Shown: positions 18,511 to 36,020 of the stretch, in pieces | How the letters are laid out: each line of letters opens with the position of its first letter | Position numbering within the stretch: position 1 is the first letter of the stretch | Source: Siphonodentalium dalli | Taxonomy: Eukaryota; Mollusca; Scaphopoda; Gadilida; Siphonodentaliidae | Direction of reading: 5' to 3' | Assembly: GCA_032622095.1 (NCBI GenBank) | Contig: CP136069.1 | Coordinates: 106,232,278 to 106,296,277 of the forward strand | Length of the DNA stretch: 64,000 nucleotides | The notes under the pieces: generated by a model | Told to the model about the DNA's origin: nothing | The model's database searches: none | Seen by the model: only the letters and a program-made list of their open reading frames with translations | Position numbers and translations under genes: made by a program

Positions 18511-20160
18511 TCCCCATGACACACATCTATAGGTATCCCCACCACATACATATATAGGTTTCCCCACCACACACATTTATAGGTATCTCCGCCACATACA
18601 TATATAGGTATCATCACCACACACATATATAGTTCTCCCCACCACATACATCTATATGTATCCCCACCACACACATCTATAGGTATCCCCGCCACACACA
18701 TATATTGGTATCCCAACCACACACATATATAGGTATCCCCACCACACACATATAGGTATACCCACCACACACATCTATAGGTATCACCACCACATACATA
18801 TATAGGTATCACCACCACACACATATAGGTATCCCCGCCACATACATATAGGTATCCCCACCACACACATCTATAGGTATCACCGCCACATACATATATA
18901 GGTATCCCCAACACATACATATATAGGTATCACCACCACATACATATATAAATATCCCCACCACATACAGCTATAGGTATCCCCACCACATACATATATA
19001 GGTATCACTACCACATACATATTTAGGTTTCACCACCACATACATATATAGGTATCCCCACCACACACACATATATAGTTCTCGCCACCACATACATCTA
19101 TAGGTATCCCCACCACACACATATATAGGTATCCCCACCACATACATTTATAGGTATCCCCACCACATACATATATAGGTATCACCACCAAATACATATA
19201 TAGGTATCCCCACCACATTCATATATAGGTATATCCACCACATACATATATAGGTATCCCCACCACACACATCTATAGGTATCCCCACCACATACATATA
19301 TAGGTATCCTCACCACACACATATATATGTATCACCACCACATACATATATAGATATCCCCGCCACACACATATATAGGTATCCCCGCCACATAAATATA
19401 TAGGTATCCCCACCACACACATCTATAGGTATCCCCATGACACACATCTATAGGTATCCCCACCACATACATATATAGGTTTCCCCACCACACACATTTA
19501 TAGGTATCTCCGCCACATACATATATAGGTATCATCACCACAAACATATATAGTTCTCCCCACCACATACATCTATATGTATCCCCACCACACACATCTA
19601 TAGGTATCCCCGCCACACACATATATTGGTATCCCAACCACACACATATATAGGTATCCCCACCACACACATATAGGTATACCCACCACACACATCTATA
19701 GGTATCACCACCACATACATATATAGGTATCACCACCACATACATATATAGGTATCACCACCACACACATATAGGTATCCCCGCCACATACATATAGGTA
19801 TCCCCACCACACACATCTATAGGTATCACCGCCACATACATATATAGGTATCCCCAACACATACATATATAGGTATCACCACCACATACATATATAAATA
19901 TCCCCACCACATACAGCTATAGGTATCCCCACCACATACATATATAGGTATCACTACCACATACATATTTAGGTTTCACCACCACATACATATATAGGTA
20001 TCCCCACCACACACACATATATAGTTCTCGCCACCACATACATCTATAGGTATCCCCACCACACACATATATAGGTATCCCCACCACATACATTTATAGG
20101 TATCCCCACCACATACATATATAGGTATCACCACCAAATACATATATAGGTATCCCCACC
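18511..20160. repeat. Tandem duplication with 946-bp offset
   Basis: Two adjacent copies share the CCCCATGACAC variant at about 18512 and 19433 (offset 921). Downstream, the AACACATAC and ATAAATATCCCC variants are offset by 946. The 25-bp difference is one extra unit in the second copy, next to the GGTATCACC units near 19730. Confidence 0.75.
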
Positions 20161-21700
20161 ACATTCATATATAGGTATCCCCACCACATTCATATATAGG
20201 TATCCCCACCACATACATATATAGGTATCCCCACCACTTACATATATAGGTATCCCCATCACATACATTTATAGGTATTCCCACCACATACAAATAGAGG
20301 TATCACCACCACATACATATATAGGTATCCCCACCACATACATATATAGGTATCCCCACCACACACATATATAGGTATCACCACCACACACATATATAGG
20401 TATCCCCGCCACACACATATATAGGTATCGCCGCCACACACATATATAGGTATCCCCACCACAAACATGTATAGGTCTCCCCACCACACACATATATAGG
20501 TATCCTCACCACATACATATATAGGTATCTCCACCACATACATATATAGGTATCCCACCACACACATCTATAGGTATCCCCACCAAATACATATATAGGT
20601 ATCCCCGCCACACACATCTCTAGGTATCCCCACCACATACATATATAGGTATCCCCCCACACACATATATAGGTATCCCCACCACACACATATATAGGTA
20701 AACTCGCCACACACATATATAGATATGACCACCACACAAATATATAGGTATCCCCACCACATACATATATAGGTATCCCCACCACATACATATATAGGTA
20801 TCCCCACCAAATACATATATAGGTATCCCCGCCACACACTTATATAGGTATCCCCACCACATACATATATAGGTATCCCCGCCACACACATATATAGGTA
20901 TCCCCACCACACACATATATATGTATCCCCACCACATACATTTATAGGTATCCCCACCACATACATATATAGGTATCACCACCAAATACATATATAGGTA
21001 TTCCCAACACATACATATATAGGTATCACCACCAAATACATATATAGGTATCCCCACCACATACATATATAGGTATTCCCAACACATACATATATAGGTA
21101 TCCCCTCCACATACATATATAGGTATCCCCACCACTTATATATATAGGTATTCCCACCACATACATTTATAGGTATCCCCACCACATACAAATATAGGTA
21201 TCACCACCACATACATATATAGGTATCCCCACCACATACATATATAGGTATCCCCACCACACACATATATAGGTATCACCCCCACATACATATATAGGTA
21301 TCCCCGCCATACACATATATAGGTATCGCCGCCACACACATATATAGGTATCCCCACCACATACATCTATAGGTATCCCCACCACATACATATATAGGTA
21401 TCACCACCACACACATCTATAGGTATCCCCACCACACACATATATAGGTATCCCCGCCGCACACATATATAGGTATCCCCACCACATACATCTATAGGTA
21501 TCCCCACAACATACATATATAGGTATCACCACCACACACATCTATAGGTATCCCCACCACATACATATATAGGTATCCCCAACACATACATCTATAGGTA
21601 TCCCCACCACACACTTCTATAGGTATCCCCACCACACACATATATAGGTATCCCCAACACACACATATATAGATATCACCACCACATACATATATAGGTA

Positions 21701-21913
21701 CAGTAATGCTCTAAGTAAGCGACTTCTTAACCACAGCAGAATTATGGGTAACTTTTCAGGATTTAGTCGGAAATATGGCTTGTTGCCATTCATCGGAAAG
21801 CTCTCGGGGAGAGCTTTCCAACGAATGGCAACAAGCCATATTTCCGACTAAATCCTGAAAAGTTACCCATAATTCTGCTGTGGTTAAGAAGTCGCTTACT
21901 TAGAGCATTACTG
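21701..21913. mobile_element. Palindromic MITE, Tc1/mariner-like, TA target duplication
   Basis: This 213-bp island is unrelated to the satellite. It is one foldback: arms of about 105 bp (21701-21805 and 21809-21913) around a 3-nt GGG loop at 21806-21808. The only arm mismatches I find are 21792/21822 and 21794/21820. Its ends are CAGTAATGCT and the reverse complement, flanked by TA at 21699-21700 and 21914-21915. Terminal CAGT with a TA duplication is the pattern of Tc1/mariner superfamily elements. It has no coding capacity and would depend on a transposase supplied elsewhere. Removing it plus one TA restores an ordinary satellite unit. Orientation cannot be assigned because of the symmetry. 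Confidence 0.9.
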
Positions 21914-24900
21914 TATCACCACCACACACATATAGGTATCCCCATCACATACATATAGGTATCACCGCCACATACATATAGGTATCCCCACCACACACAT
22001 ATAGGTATCCCCACCGCACACATCTATATGTATCACCACCACATACATATATAGGTATCCCCACCACATACATATATAGGTATCCCACCACATACATATA
22101 TAGGTATTCCCACCACATACATATATAGGTATCCCCACCACATACATATATAGGTATCCCCACCACATACATATATAGGTATCCCCACAACAAACATCTA
22201 TAGGTATCCCCACCACACATATCTATAGGTATCCCCACCACACAAATATATAGGTATCCCCACCACATAAATATGTAGGTATCCCCACCATATACATATG
22301 TAGGTATCCCCACCACACACATATATAGGTATCCCCACCACATACATATATAGGTATCCCCGCCACACACATATATAGGTATCCCCACCACACACATATA
22401 TAGGTCACCCCACCACATACATATATAGGTATCCCCGCCACACACATATATAGGTATCCCCACCACACACATATATAGGTATCCCCGATACATACATATA
22501 TAGTTCTCCCCATCACACACATATATAGGTATCCCCGCCACATACATATATAGGTCTCCCCGCCACATACATATATAGGTATCCCCACCACACATCTATA
22601 GGTATCACCACCACACACATATATAGGTCTCCTCACCACACACATATATAGGTATCCCTGCCACATACATCTATATGTCTCCCCACCACAGACATCTATA
22701 GGTATCCCCACCACATACATATATAGGTATCCCCGCCACACACATATATAGGTATCCCCACCATACACATATATATGTATCACCACCACACACATATATA
22801 GGTATCCCCGCCACATACATATATAGGTATCCCCACCACACACATCAATATGTATCCCCACCACACACATATATAGGTATCCCCACCACATACATCTATA
22901 TGTATCCCCACCACACACATATATAGGTATCCCCACCACATACATATATAGGTATCCCCACCACACACATCTATATGTATCCCCACTACACACATAGGTA
23001 TCCCCACCACATACATATATAAGTATCCCCACCACATACATATATTGGTATCCCCACCACATACATATATAGGTATCCCCACCACACCCATATATATGTA
23101 TCCCCACCACATACATATATAGGTATCCCCACCACATACATATATAGGTATCCCCACCACATACATCAATATGTATCCCCACCACACACATATATAGGTA
23201 TCCCCACCACACACATCTATATGTATCCCCACCACACACATATATATGTATCCCCACCACATACATCTATAGGTATTCCCACCACACACATATATAGGTA
23301 TCCCACCACATACATATATAGGTATCCCAACCACACACATCTATAGGTATCCCCACCACACACATATATAGGTATCCCAACCACACACATATATAGATAT
23401 CACCACCACATACATATATAGGTATCACCACCACACACATATAGGTATCCCCATCACATACATATAGGTATCACCGCCACATACATATAGGTATCCCCAC
23501 CACACACATGTAGGTATCCCCACAGCACACATCTATAGGTATCACCACCACATACATATATAGGTATCCCCACCACATACATATATAGGTATCCCCACCA
23601 CATACATATATAGGTATTCCCACCACATACATATATAGGTATCCCCACCACATACATATATAGGTATCCCCACCACATACATATATAGGTATCCCCACCA
23701 CACACATCTATAGGTATCCCCACCACACACATCTATAGGTATCCCCACCACACGCATATATAGGTATCCCCACCATACACACCTATAGGTATCCCCGTCA
23801 CACACATCTATAGGTATCCCCACCACATACATATATAGGTATTCCAACACACACATATATAGGTATCCCCACCACATACATATATAGGTATCCCCACCAC
23901 ACACATATATAGGTATCCCCACCACATACATATATAGGTATCCCCACCAAATACATCTATAGGTATTCCCACCACACAGATATATAGGTATCCCCACCAA
24001 ATACATCTATAGGTATCCCCACCACACAGATATATAGGTATCACCACCACATACATATATAGATATCCCCACCACATACATATATATGTATCCCCACCAC
24101 AGACATCTATATGTATCCCCATCACACACATATATAGGTATCCCCACCACATACATCTATAGGTATCCCCACCACACACATATATAGGTATCCCCACCAC
24201 ATACATATATAGGTATCCCCACCACACACATCTATAGGTATCCCCACCACACACATCTATAGGTATCCCCACCACACACATCTATAGGTATCCCCACCAC
24301 ATATATATGTAGGTATCCCCACCATATACATATATAGGTATCCCCACCACACACATATATAGGTATCCCCACCACATACATATATAGTTATCCCCGCCAC
24401 ACACATATATAGGTATCCCACCACACACATATATAGGTCTCGTCACCACATTCATATATAGGTATCCCCTCCACACACACATATAGGTATCCCCACCACA
24501 TACATATATAGGTATCCCCACCACACACATCTATAGGTATCCCCACCACATACATATATAGGTATCCCCACCACATACATATATAGGTATATCCACCACA
24601 TACATATATAGGTATCCCCACCACACACATCTATAGGTATCCCCACCACATACGTATATAGGTATCCTCACCACACACATATATAGGTATCACCACCACA
24701 TACATATATAGGTATCCCCGCCACACACATATATAGGTATCCCCGCCACATTAATATATAGGTATCCCCACCACACACATCTATAGGTATTCCCACCACA
24801 TACATATATGTATCACCACCACATATATATATAAGTATCCCCACCACACACATATATAGGTATCCCCACCACACACATATATATAGGTATCCCCGCCACA

Positions 24901-26372
24901 CACATATATAGGTATCCCCACCACATACATATATAGGTTTCCCCACCACATACATCTATAGGTATCCCCACCACACACATCTATAGGTATCCCCACGACA
25001 TACATATATAGGTTTCCCCACCACACACTTATATAGGTAACCCCACCACATACATATATAGGTATCCCCACCACATATATATATAGGTATTCCCTTCATA
25101 CACATCTAAAGGTATCCCCACCACACACATCTATAGGTGTCCCCACCACATACATATATAGGTTTCCCCACCACACACATTTATAGGTATCCCCGCCACA
25201 TACATATATAGGTATCATCACCACACACATATATAGTTCTCCCCACCACATACATCTATATGTATCCCCACCACACACATCTATAGGTATCCCCGCCACA
25301 CACATATATAGGTATCCCAACCACACACATATATAGGTATCCCACCACATACATATATAGCTATCCTCACCACATACATATAGGTTTCCCCACCACATAC
25401 ATATAGGTATCCCCGCCACATACATATAGGTATCCCGACCACACACATATAGGTATCCCCACCACACACATCTATAGGTATCACCACCACATACATATAT
25501 AGGTATCCCCACCACATACATATATAGGTATCCCCCACCACACACATTTATAGGTATCCCCACCACACACATCTATAGGTATCCCCACCACACACATCTA
25601 TAGGTATCCCCACCACATAAATATGTAGGTATCCCCACCATATACATATATAGGTATCCCAACCACATACATATATAGGTATACCCACTACATACATATA
25701 TAGGTATCCCCGACACATACATATATGAGTATCACCACCACACACATATATAAGTATCCCCACCACATACATATATAGGTATCCCCACCACATACATCTA
25801 TAGGTATCCCCACCACACACATATATAGGTATCCCCACCACATACAAATATAGATATCCCCACCACATACATATATATGTATCCCCACCATATACATCTA
25901 TATGTATCCCCACCACACACAGATATAGCTATCCCCACCACATACATTTATAGGTATCCCCGCCACACACATATATAGCTATCCCCACCACACACATATA
26001 TAGGTATCCCCACCACATACATATATAGGTATCCCCGCAACATACATATATAAGTCTCCCCACCACACACATATATAGGTATCCCCGCAACATACATATA
26101 TAAGTCTCCCCACCACACACATATATAGGTATCCCCGCCACATACATATATAGGTCTCCCCGCCACATACATATATAGGTATCCCCACCACACACATATG
26201 TAGGTATCCCCACCACATACATATATAGATATCCCCACCACATACATATATATGTATCCCCACCACACAAATATATAGGTATCCCCACCACATACATCCA
26301 TAGGTATCCCCACCACACACATATATGGGTATCCCCACCACATACATATATAGGTATCCCCACCACACACAT

Positions 26373-28810
26373 CTATAGGTATCCCCACCACACACATCTA
26401 TAGGTATCCCCACCACACACATCTATAGATATCCCCACCACATAATTATGTAGGTATCCCCACCATATACATATATAGGTATCCCCACCACACACATATA
26501 TAGGTATCCCCACCACATACATATATAGGTATCCCCGCCACACACATATATAGCTATCCCCACCACACACATATATAGGTCACCCCACCACATACATATA
26601 TAGGTATCCCCGCCACACACATATATAGGTATCCCCACCACACACATATATAGGTAACCCCGCCACATACATATATAGTTCTCCCCATCACACACATATA
26701 TAGGTATCCCCGCCACATACATATATAGGTATCCCCACCACACATCTATAGGTATCACCACCACACACATATATAGGTCTCCTCACCACACACATATATA
26801 GGTATCCCTGCCACATACATCTATAGGTCTCCCCACCACACACATCTATAGGTATCCCCACCACATACATATATAGGTATCCCCGCCACACACATAGATA
26901 GGTATCCCCACCACACACATATATAGGTATCACCACCACACACATATATAGGTATCCCCGCCACATACATATATAGGTATTCCCACCACACACATATATA
27001 GGTATCACCACCACATACATATATAGGTATCCCCACCACATACATATATAGGTATCCCCACCACATACATATATAGGTATCCCCACCACACACATATATA
27101 TGTATCCTCACCACATACATATATAGGTATCCCCACCACATACATATATATGTATCCCCACCACATACATCTATATGTATCCCCACCACACACATATATA
27201 GGTATCCCCACCACATACATCTATATGTATCCCCACCACATACATATATAGGTATCCCCACCACATACATATATAGGTATCCCCACCACACACATCTATA
27301 TGTATCCCCACCACACACATAGGTATCCCCACCACATACATATATAGGTATCCCCACCACATACATCTATAGGTATCCCCACCACAAACATATATAGGTA
27401 TCCCCACCACATACATCTATAGGTATCCCCACCACATACATATATAGGTATCCCCACCACATACATATATATGTATCACCACCACACACATATATAGTTA
27501 TCCCCACCACACACATATATAGGTATCCCCACAACATACATATATAAGTCTCCCCACCACACACATATATAGGTATCCCCGCCACATACATATATAGGTC
27601 TCCCCGCCACATACATATATAGGTATCCCCACCACACACATATGTAGGTATCCCCACCACATACATATATAGATATCCCCACCACATACATATATATGTA
27701 TCCCCACCACACACATATATAGGTATCCCCACCACATACATCTATAGGTATCCCCACCACACACATATATGGGTATCCCCACCACATACATATATAGGTA
27801 TCCCCACCACACACATCTATAGGTATCCCCACCACACACATCTATAGGTATCCCCACCACACACATCTATAGATATCCCCACCACATAATTATGTAGGTA
27901 TCCCCACCATATACATATATAGGTATCCCCACCACACACATATATAGGTATCCCCACCACATACATATATAGGTATCCCCGCCACACACATATATAGCTA
28001 TCCCCACCACACACATATATAGGTCACCCCACCACATACATATATAGGTATCCCCGCCACACACATATATAGGTATCCCCACCACATACATATATAGTTC
28101 TCCCCATCACACACATATATAGGTATCCCCGCCACATACATATATAGGTATCCCCACCACACATCTATAGGTATCACCACCACACACATATATAGGTCTC
28201 CTCACCACACACATATATAGGTATCCCTGCCACATACATCTATAGGTCTCCCCACCACACACATCTATAGGTATCCCCACCACATACATATTTAGGTATC
28301 CCCGCCACACACATATATAGGTATCCCCACCACACACATATATAGGTATCCCCGCCACATACATATATAGGTATTCCCACCACACACATATATAGGTATC
28401 ACCACCACATACATATATAGGTATCCCCACCACATACATATATAGGTATCCCCACCACATACATATATAGGTATCCCCACCACACACATATATATGTATC
28501 CTCACCACATACATATATAGGTATCCCCATCACATACATATATATGTATCCCCACCACATACATCTATATGTATCCCCACCACACACATATATAGGTATC
28601 CCCACCACATACATCTATATGTATCCCCACCACATACATATATAGGTATCCCCACCACATACATATATAGGTATCCCCACCACACACATCTATATGTATC
28701 CCCACCACACACATAGGTATCCCCACCACATACATATATAGGTATCCCCACCACATACATCTATAGGTATCCCCACCACAAACATATATAGGTATCCCCA
28801 CCACATACAT
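26373..28810. repeat. Higher-order repeat, 1444/1394-bp offset
   Basis: CATAATTATG is at 26441 and about 27885 (offset 1444). The shortened unit reading CACATAGGTATCC places AGGT at 27321 and 28715 (offset 1394). The 50-bp difference equals two units lost between the copies. Confidence 0.75.
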
Positions 28811-30079
28811 CTATAGGTATCCCCACCACATACATATATAGGTATCCCCACCACATACATATATATGTATCACCACCACACACATATATAGTTATCCCCG
28901 CCACATACATATATAGGTATCCCCACCACATACATCTATAGGTATCCCCACCACACACAAATATAGGTATCCCCACCACATACATATATATATATCCCCA
29001 CCACATACATATATATGTATCCCCACCACATACATATATATGTATCCCCACCACACACATATATAAGTATCCCCACCACATACATCTATAGGTATCCCCA
29101 CCACACACATATATAGGTATCCCACCACATACATATATAGGTATCCCCACCACACACATCTATAGGTATCCCAACCACACACATATATAGATATCACCAC
29201 CACATACATATATAGGTATCACCACCACACACATATAGGTATCCCCATCACATACATATAGGTATCCCCGCCACATACATATAGGTATCCCCACCACACA
29301 CACATAGGTATCCCCACCGCACACATCTATAGGTATCACCACCACATACATATATAGGTATAGCCAACACATACATATATAGGTATCCCCACCACATACA
29401 TATATAGTTATCCCCACCACACACATCTGTAGGTATCCCCACCACATACATATATAGGTATCCCCACCACATACATATATAGGTATCCCCACCACATACA
29501 TATATAGGTATCCCGACCACATACATCTATTGGTATCACCGCCACATACATCTATAGGTATCCCCACCACATACATCTATAGGTATCCCGCCACACACAT
29601 ATATAGGTATCCCCACCACACACATATATAGGTATCCCAACACATACATCTATAGGTATCCCGCCACACACATATATAGGTATCCCCCACCACACACATA
29701 TATAGGTATCACCACCACACACATATATAGGTATCCCCGCCAAATACATATATAGGTATCCCCACCACTTACATATATAGGTATCACCACCACACACATA
29801 TATAGGTATCCCCACCACATACATATATAGGTATCCCCACCACATACATCTATAGGTATCCCCACCACACACATATATAGGTATCCCCACCACATACATA
29901 TATATGTATCTCCACAACATACATATATAGGTATCCCCACCACATACATCTATATGTATACCCATCACAAACATATATAGGTATGCCCACCACATACATC
30001 TATATGTCTCACCACCACACACATATATAGGTATCCCCACCACATACATATATAGGTATCCCCACCACACACATCTATA

Positions 30080-31100
30080 TGTATCCCCACCACACACATC
30101 TAAAGGTATCCCCACCACACACATCTATAGGTATCCCCACCACATACATATATAGGTATCCCCACCACATACATATATCGGTATCCCCACCACACACATA
30201 TATAGGTATCCCCACCACATACATATATAGGTATCCCCGCCACACACATATATAGGTATCCCCACCACACACATATATAGGTCTCCCCACCACAAGCATA
30301 TATAGGTATCCCCGCCACACACATATATAGGTATCCCCGCCACACACATATATAGGTATCCCCACCACACACATATATAGGTATCCCCGCCACATACATA
30401 TGTAGGTCTCCCGGCCACATACATATATAGGTATCCCCACCACACATCTATAGGTATCCCCACCACACACATATATTGGTCCCCCCGCCACACACATATA
30501 TAGGTATCCCAGCCACATACATATATAGGTCTCCCCGCCACATACATATATAGGTATCCCCACCACACATCTATAGGTATCCCCACCACACACATATATA
30601 GGTATCATCACCACACACATATATAAGTCTCCCCGCCACATACATCTATAGGTCTCCCCACCACATACATATATAGGTATCACTACCACATACATATATA
30701 GGTATCCCCACCACATACATATATAGGTATCCCCACCACACACATATATAGGTAACCCCGCCACACACATATATAGGTATCCCTACCACATACATATATA
30801 GGTATCCTCACCACACACATATATAGGTCTCCACGCCACATACATCCATAGGTCTCCCCACCACATACATATATAGGTATCACCACCACATACATGTATA
30901 GGTATCCCCACCACATACATATATAGGTATCCCTACCAGACACATATATAGGTATCACCACCACATACATCTATAGGTATCCCCACCACATACATATATA
31001 GGTATCCTCACCACACACATATATAGGTATCACCACCACATACATCTATAGGTATCCCCACCACATACATATATAGGTATCCTCACCACACACATATATA
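30080..31100. repeat. Satellite segment shared with the far side of the LTR element
   Basis: This segment carries the TATATTGG variant at 30476 together with the surrounding GGTCTCC-rich units. The same series recurs in block 3 with TTGG at 52896, 57497 and 63059. A partial relative lies near 38095-38430. Its presence on both sides of 38542-45666 shows that blocks 2 and 3 belong to one array. Confidence 0.68.
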
Positions 31101-31453
31101 GGTATCACCACCACATACATATATAGGTATCACCACCACACACATATATAGGTATCCCCGCCACATACATATATAGGTATCCCCACCACACACATATATA
31201 GGTATCCCCACCACATACATATATAGGTATCACTACCACATACATATATAGGTATCACTACCACATACATATATAGGTATCCCAACCACACATATATATA
31301 GGTATCCCCGCCACACACATATATAGGTATCCCCGCCACACACATATATAGGTATCCCCACTACTTACTTATATAGGTCTCCCACCACATACATCTATAG
31401 GTATCCCCACCACACACAGCTATAAGTAACCCTACCACACACATATATAGGTA

Positions 31454-34400
31454 TCACCACCACACACATATATAGGTATCCCCACCACATACATTTATAG
31501 GTATCCCCACCACATAAATATATAGGTATCCCCACCACACACATCTATCGGTATCCCCACCACACACATCTATAGGTATCCCCACCACATACATATATAA
31601 GTATCCCCACCACACACATTTATAGGTATCCACGCCACATACATATATAGGTATCACTACCACACACATATATAGGTCTTCCCACCATATACATCTATAG
31701 GTATCCCCACCGCACACATCTATAGGTATCCCCACCACACACATCTATAGGTATCCCCACCACACACATATATAGGTATCCCCACCATACACATATCTAG
31801 GTATCCCAACCACACACATATATAGGTATCCCCACCACATACATATATAGGTATCACCACCACACACATATAGGTATCCCCACCACATACATATAGGTAT
31901 CCCCGCCACATACATATAGGTATCCCCACCACACACATATAGGTATCTCCACCACACACATATATAGGTATCACCACCACATACATATATAGGTATACCC
32001 AACACATACATATATAGGTATCCCCACCACATACATATATAGGTATCCCCACCACACACATCTATAGGTATCCCCACCACATACATATATAGGTATCCCC
32101 CCCACATACATATATAGGTATCCCCACCACATACATATATAGGTATCCCCACCACATACATCTATTGGTATCACCGCCACATACATCTATAGGTATCCCC
32201 ACCACATACATCTATAGGTATCCCGCCACACACATATATAGGTATCCCCACCACACACATATATAGGTATCCCCACCACATACATCTATAGATATCCCAC
32301 CACACACATATATAAGTATCCCCACCACACACATATACAGGTATCACCACCACACACATATATAGGTATCCCCGCCAAATACATATATAGGTATCCCCAC
32401 CACATACATATATAGGTATCACCACCACACACATATATAGGTATCCCCACCACATACATATATATGTATCCCCACCACATACATCTATAGTTATCCCCAC
32501 CACAGACATATATAGGTATCCCCACCACATACATATATAGGTATCCCCACCACATACATATATAGGTATCCCCACCACATACATATATAGGTATCCCCAC
32601 CACATACATACATATATAGGTATCCCCACCACATACATATATAGGTATCCCAGCCACATACATATATATGTATCACCACCACACACATATATAGGTATCC
32701 CCACCACATACATATATAGGTATCCCCACCACATACACCTATAGGTATCCCCACCACACACAAATATAGGTATCCCCACCACATACATATATAGATATCC
32801 CCACCACATACATATATATGTATCCCCACCACATACATCTATATGTATCCCCACCACACACATATATATGTATCCCCACCACATACATCTATATGTATCC
32901 CCACCACACACATATATAGGTATCCCCACCACATACATATATAGGTATCCCCACCACACACATCTATAGGTATCCCCACCACACACATCTATAGGTATCC
33001 CAACCACACACATATATAGATATCACCACCACATACATATATAGGTATCACCACCACACACATATAGGTATCCCCACCACATACATATAGGTATCCCCGC
33101 CACATACATATAGGTATCCCCACCACACACATATAGGTATCCCCACCACACACATATATAGGTATCACCACCACATACATATATAGGTATACCCAACACA
33201 TACATATATAGGTATCCCCACCACATACATATATAGTTATCCCCACCACACACATCTATAGGTATCCCCACAACATACATATATAGGTATCCCCACCACA
33301 TACATATATAGGTATCACTACCACATACATATATAGGTATCCCAACCACACACATATATAGGTATCCCCACCACACACATATATATAGGTATCCCCGCCA
33401 CACACATATATAGGTATCCCCACCACATACTTATATAGGTCTCCCCACCACATACATCTATAGGTATCCCCAACACACACATCTATAGGTATCCCCACCA
33501 CACACATATATAGGTATCACCACCACACACATATATAGGTATCCCCACCACATACATATATAGGTAACCCCACCACATAAATATATAGGTATCCCCACCA
33601 CACACATCTATAGGCATCCCCACCACACACATCTATAGGTATCCCCACCACATACATATATAAGTATCCCCACCACACACATCTATAGGTATCCACCACA
33701 CACATATATAGGTATCACCACCACACACATATATAGGTATCCCCACCACATACATATATAGGTAACCCCACCACATAAATATATAGGTATCCCCACCACA
33801 CACATCTATAGGCATCCCCACCACACACATCTATAGGTATCCCCACCACATACATATATAAGTATCCCCACCACACACATTTATAGGTATCCACGCCACA
33901 TACATATATAGGTATCCCCACCACACACAACTATAAGTAACCCTACCACACACATATATAGGTATCACCACCACACACATATATAGGTATCCCCACCACA
34001 TACATTTACATGTATCCCCACCACATAAATATATAGGTATCCCCACCACACACATCTATCGGTATCCCCACCACACACATCTATAGGTATCCCCACCACA
34101 TACATATATAAGTATCCCCACCACACACATTTATAGGTATCCACGCCACATACATATATAGGTATCACTACCACACACATATATAGGTCTTCCCACCACA
34201 TACATCTATAGGTATCCCCACCGCACACATCTATAGGTATCCCCACCACACACATCTATAGGTATCCCCACCACACACATATATAGGTATCCCCACCATA
34301 CACATATCTAGGTATCCCAACACACACATATATAGGTATCCCCACCACATACATATATAGGTATCACCACCGCACACATATAGGTATCCCCACCACATAC

Positions 34401-36020
34401 ATATAGGTATCCCCGCCACATACATATAGGTATCCCCACCACACACATATAGGTATCTCCACCACACACATATATAGGTATCACCACCACATACATATAT
34501 AGGTATACCCAACACATACATATATAGGTATCCCCACCACATACATATATAGGTATCCCCACCACACACATCTATAGGTATCCCCACCACATACATATAT
34601 AGGTATCCCCCCCACATACATATATAGGTATCCCCACCACATACATATATAGGTATCCCCACCACATACATCTATTGGTATCACCGCCACATACATCTAT
34701 AGGTATCCCCACCACATACATCTATAGGTATCCCGCCACACACATATATAGGTATCCCCACCACACACATATATAGGTATCCCCACCACATACATCTATA
34801 GATATCCCGCCACACACATATATAAGTATCCCCACCACACACATATACAGGTATCACCACCACACACATATATAGGTATCCCCGCCAAATACATATATAG
34901 GTATCCCCACCACATACATATATAGGTATCACCACCACACACATATATAGGTATCCCCACCACATACATATATATGTATCCCCACCACATACATCTATAG
35001 TTATCCCCACCACAGACATATATAGGTATCCCCACCACATACATATATAGGTATCCCCACCACATACATATATAGGTATCCCCACCACATACATATATAG
35101 GTATCCCCACCACATACATATATAGGTATCCCCACCACATACATATATAGGTATCCCCGCCACATACATATATATGTATCACCACCACACACATATATAG
35201 GTATCCCCACCACATACATATATAGGTATCCCCACCACATACATATATAGGTATCCCCACCACACACAAATATAGGTATCCCCACCACATACATATATAG
35301 ATATCCCCACCACATACATATATATGTATCCCCACCACATACATCTATATGTATCCCCACCACACACATATATATGTATCCCCACCACATACATCTATAT
35401 GTATCCCCACCACACACATATATAGGTATCCCCACCACATACATATATAGGTATCCCCACCACACACATCTATAGGTATCCCCACCACACACATCTATAG
35501 GTATCCCAACCACACGCATATATAGATATCACCACCACATACATATATAGGTATCACCACCACACACATATAGGTATCCCCACCACATACATATAGGTAT
35601 CCCCGCCACATACATATAGGTATCCCCACCACACACATATAGGTATCCCCACCACACACATCTATAGGTATCACCACCACATACATATATAGGTATACCC
35701 AACACATACATATATAGGTATCCCCACCACATACATATATAGTTATCCCCACCACACACATCTATAGGTATCCCCACAACATACATATATAGGTATCCCC
35801 ACCACATACATATATAGGTATCACTACCACATACATATATAGGTATCCCAACCACACACATATATAGGTATCCCCACCACACACATATATATAGGTATCG
35901 CCGCCACACACATATATAGGTATCCCCACCACATACTTATATAGGTCTCCCCACCACATACATCTATAGGTATCCCCACCACACACATCTATAGGTATCC
36001 CCACCACACACATATATAGG
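31454..36020. repeat. Higher-order repeat, 2511/2506-bp offset
   Basis: CATATCTAGG has its TCTA at 31796 and 34307 (offset 2511). Segments at about 32989-33500 recur at about 35495-36010 (offset 2506). Each copy contains clusters of consecutive 23-bp units. Related sequence continues to about 37900 with less regular spacing. Confidence 0.75.

Larger units (their letters stand above)
1..21700. repeat. 25-bp satellite array, block 1
   Basis: This block is an uninterrupted head-to-tail array of a 25-bp unit; a clean copy is 1981-2005. The unit has a C-rich half (CCCCACCAC) and an A/T half ending in AGGTAT. On the plus strand a unit has 8 C and only 2 G, so the block is strongly strand-skewed. 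Recurrent substitutions are CCCC to CACC or CCGC, ATAC to ACAC, TATATA to TCTATA, and AGGTAT to ATGTAT. Some units are 23 bp because one TA is lost. The array runs off the left edge of the window. I see no gene, RNA gene or unique sequence in it. The long minus-strand open frames follow from the unit having no stop in any minus-strand frame and are not genes. Larger segments recur within the block and are listed separately. Confidence 0.98.

Noticed and set aside
1-21700. CRISPR array
   Set aside because: The repeats are contiguous with no unique spacers, there are no cas genes, and the window is eukaryotic in character.
21701-21913. Structured RNA gene or rho-independent terminator
   Set aside because: The length, TA flanks, CAGT ends and exact empty sites identify a transposed foldback element rather than an RNA gene or terminator.
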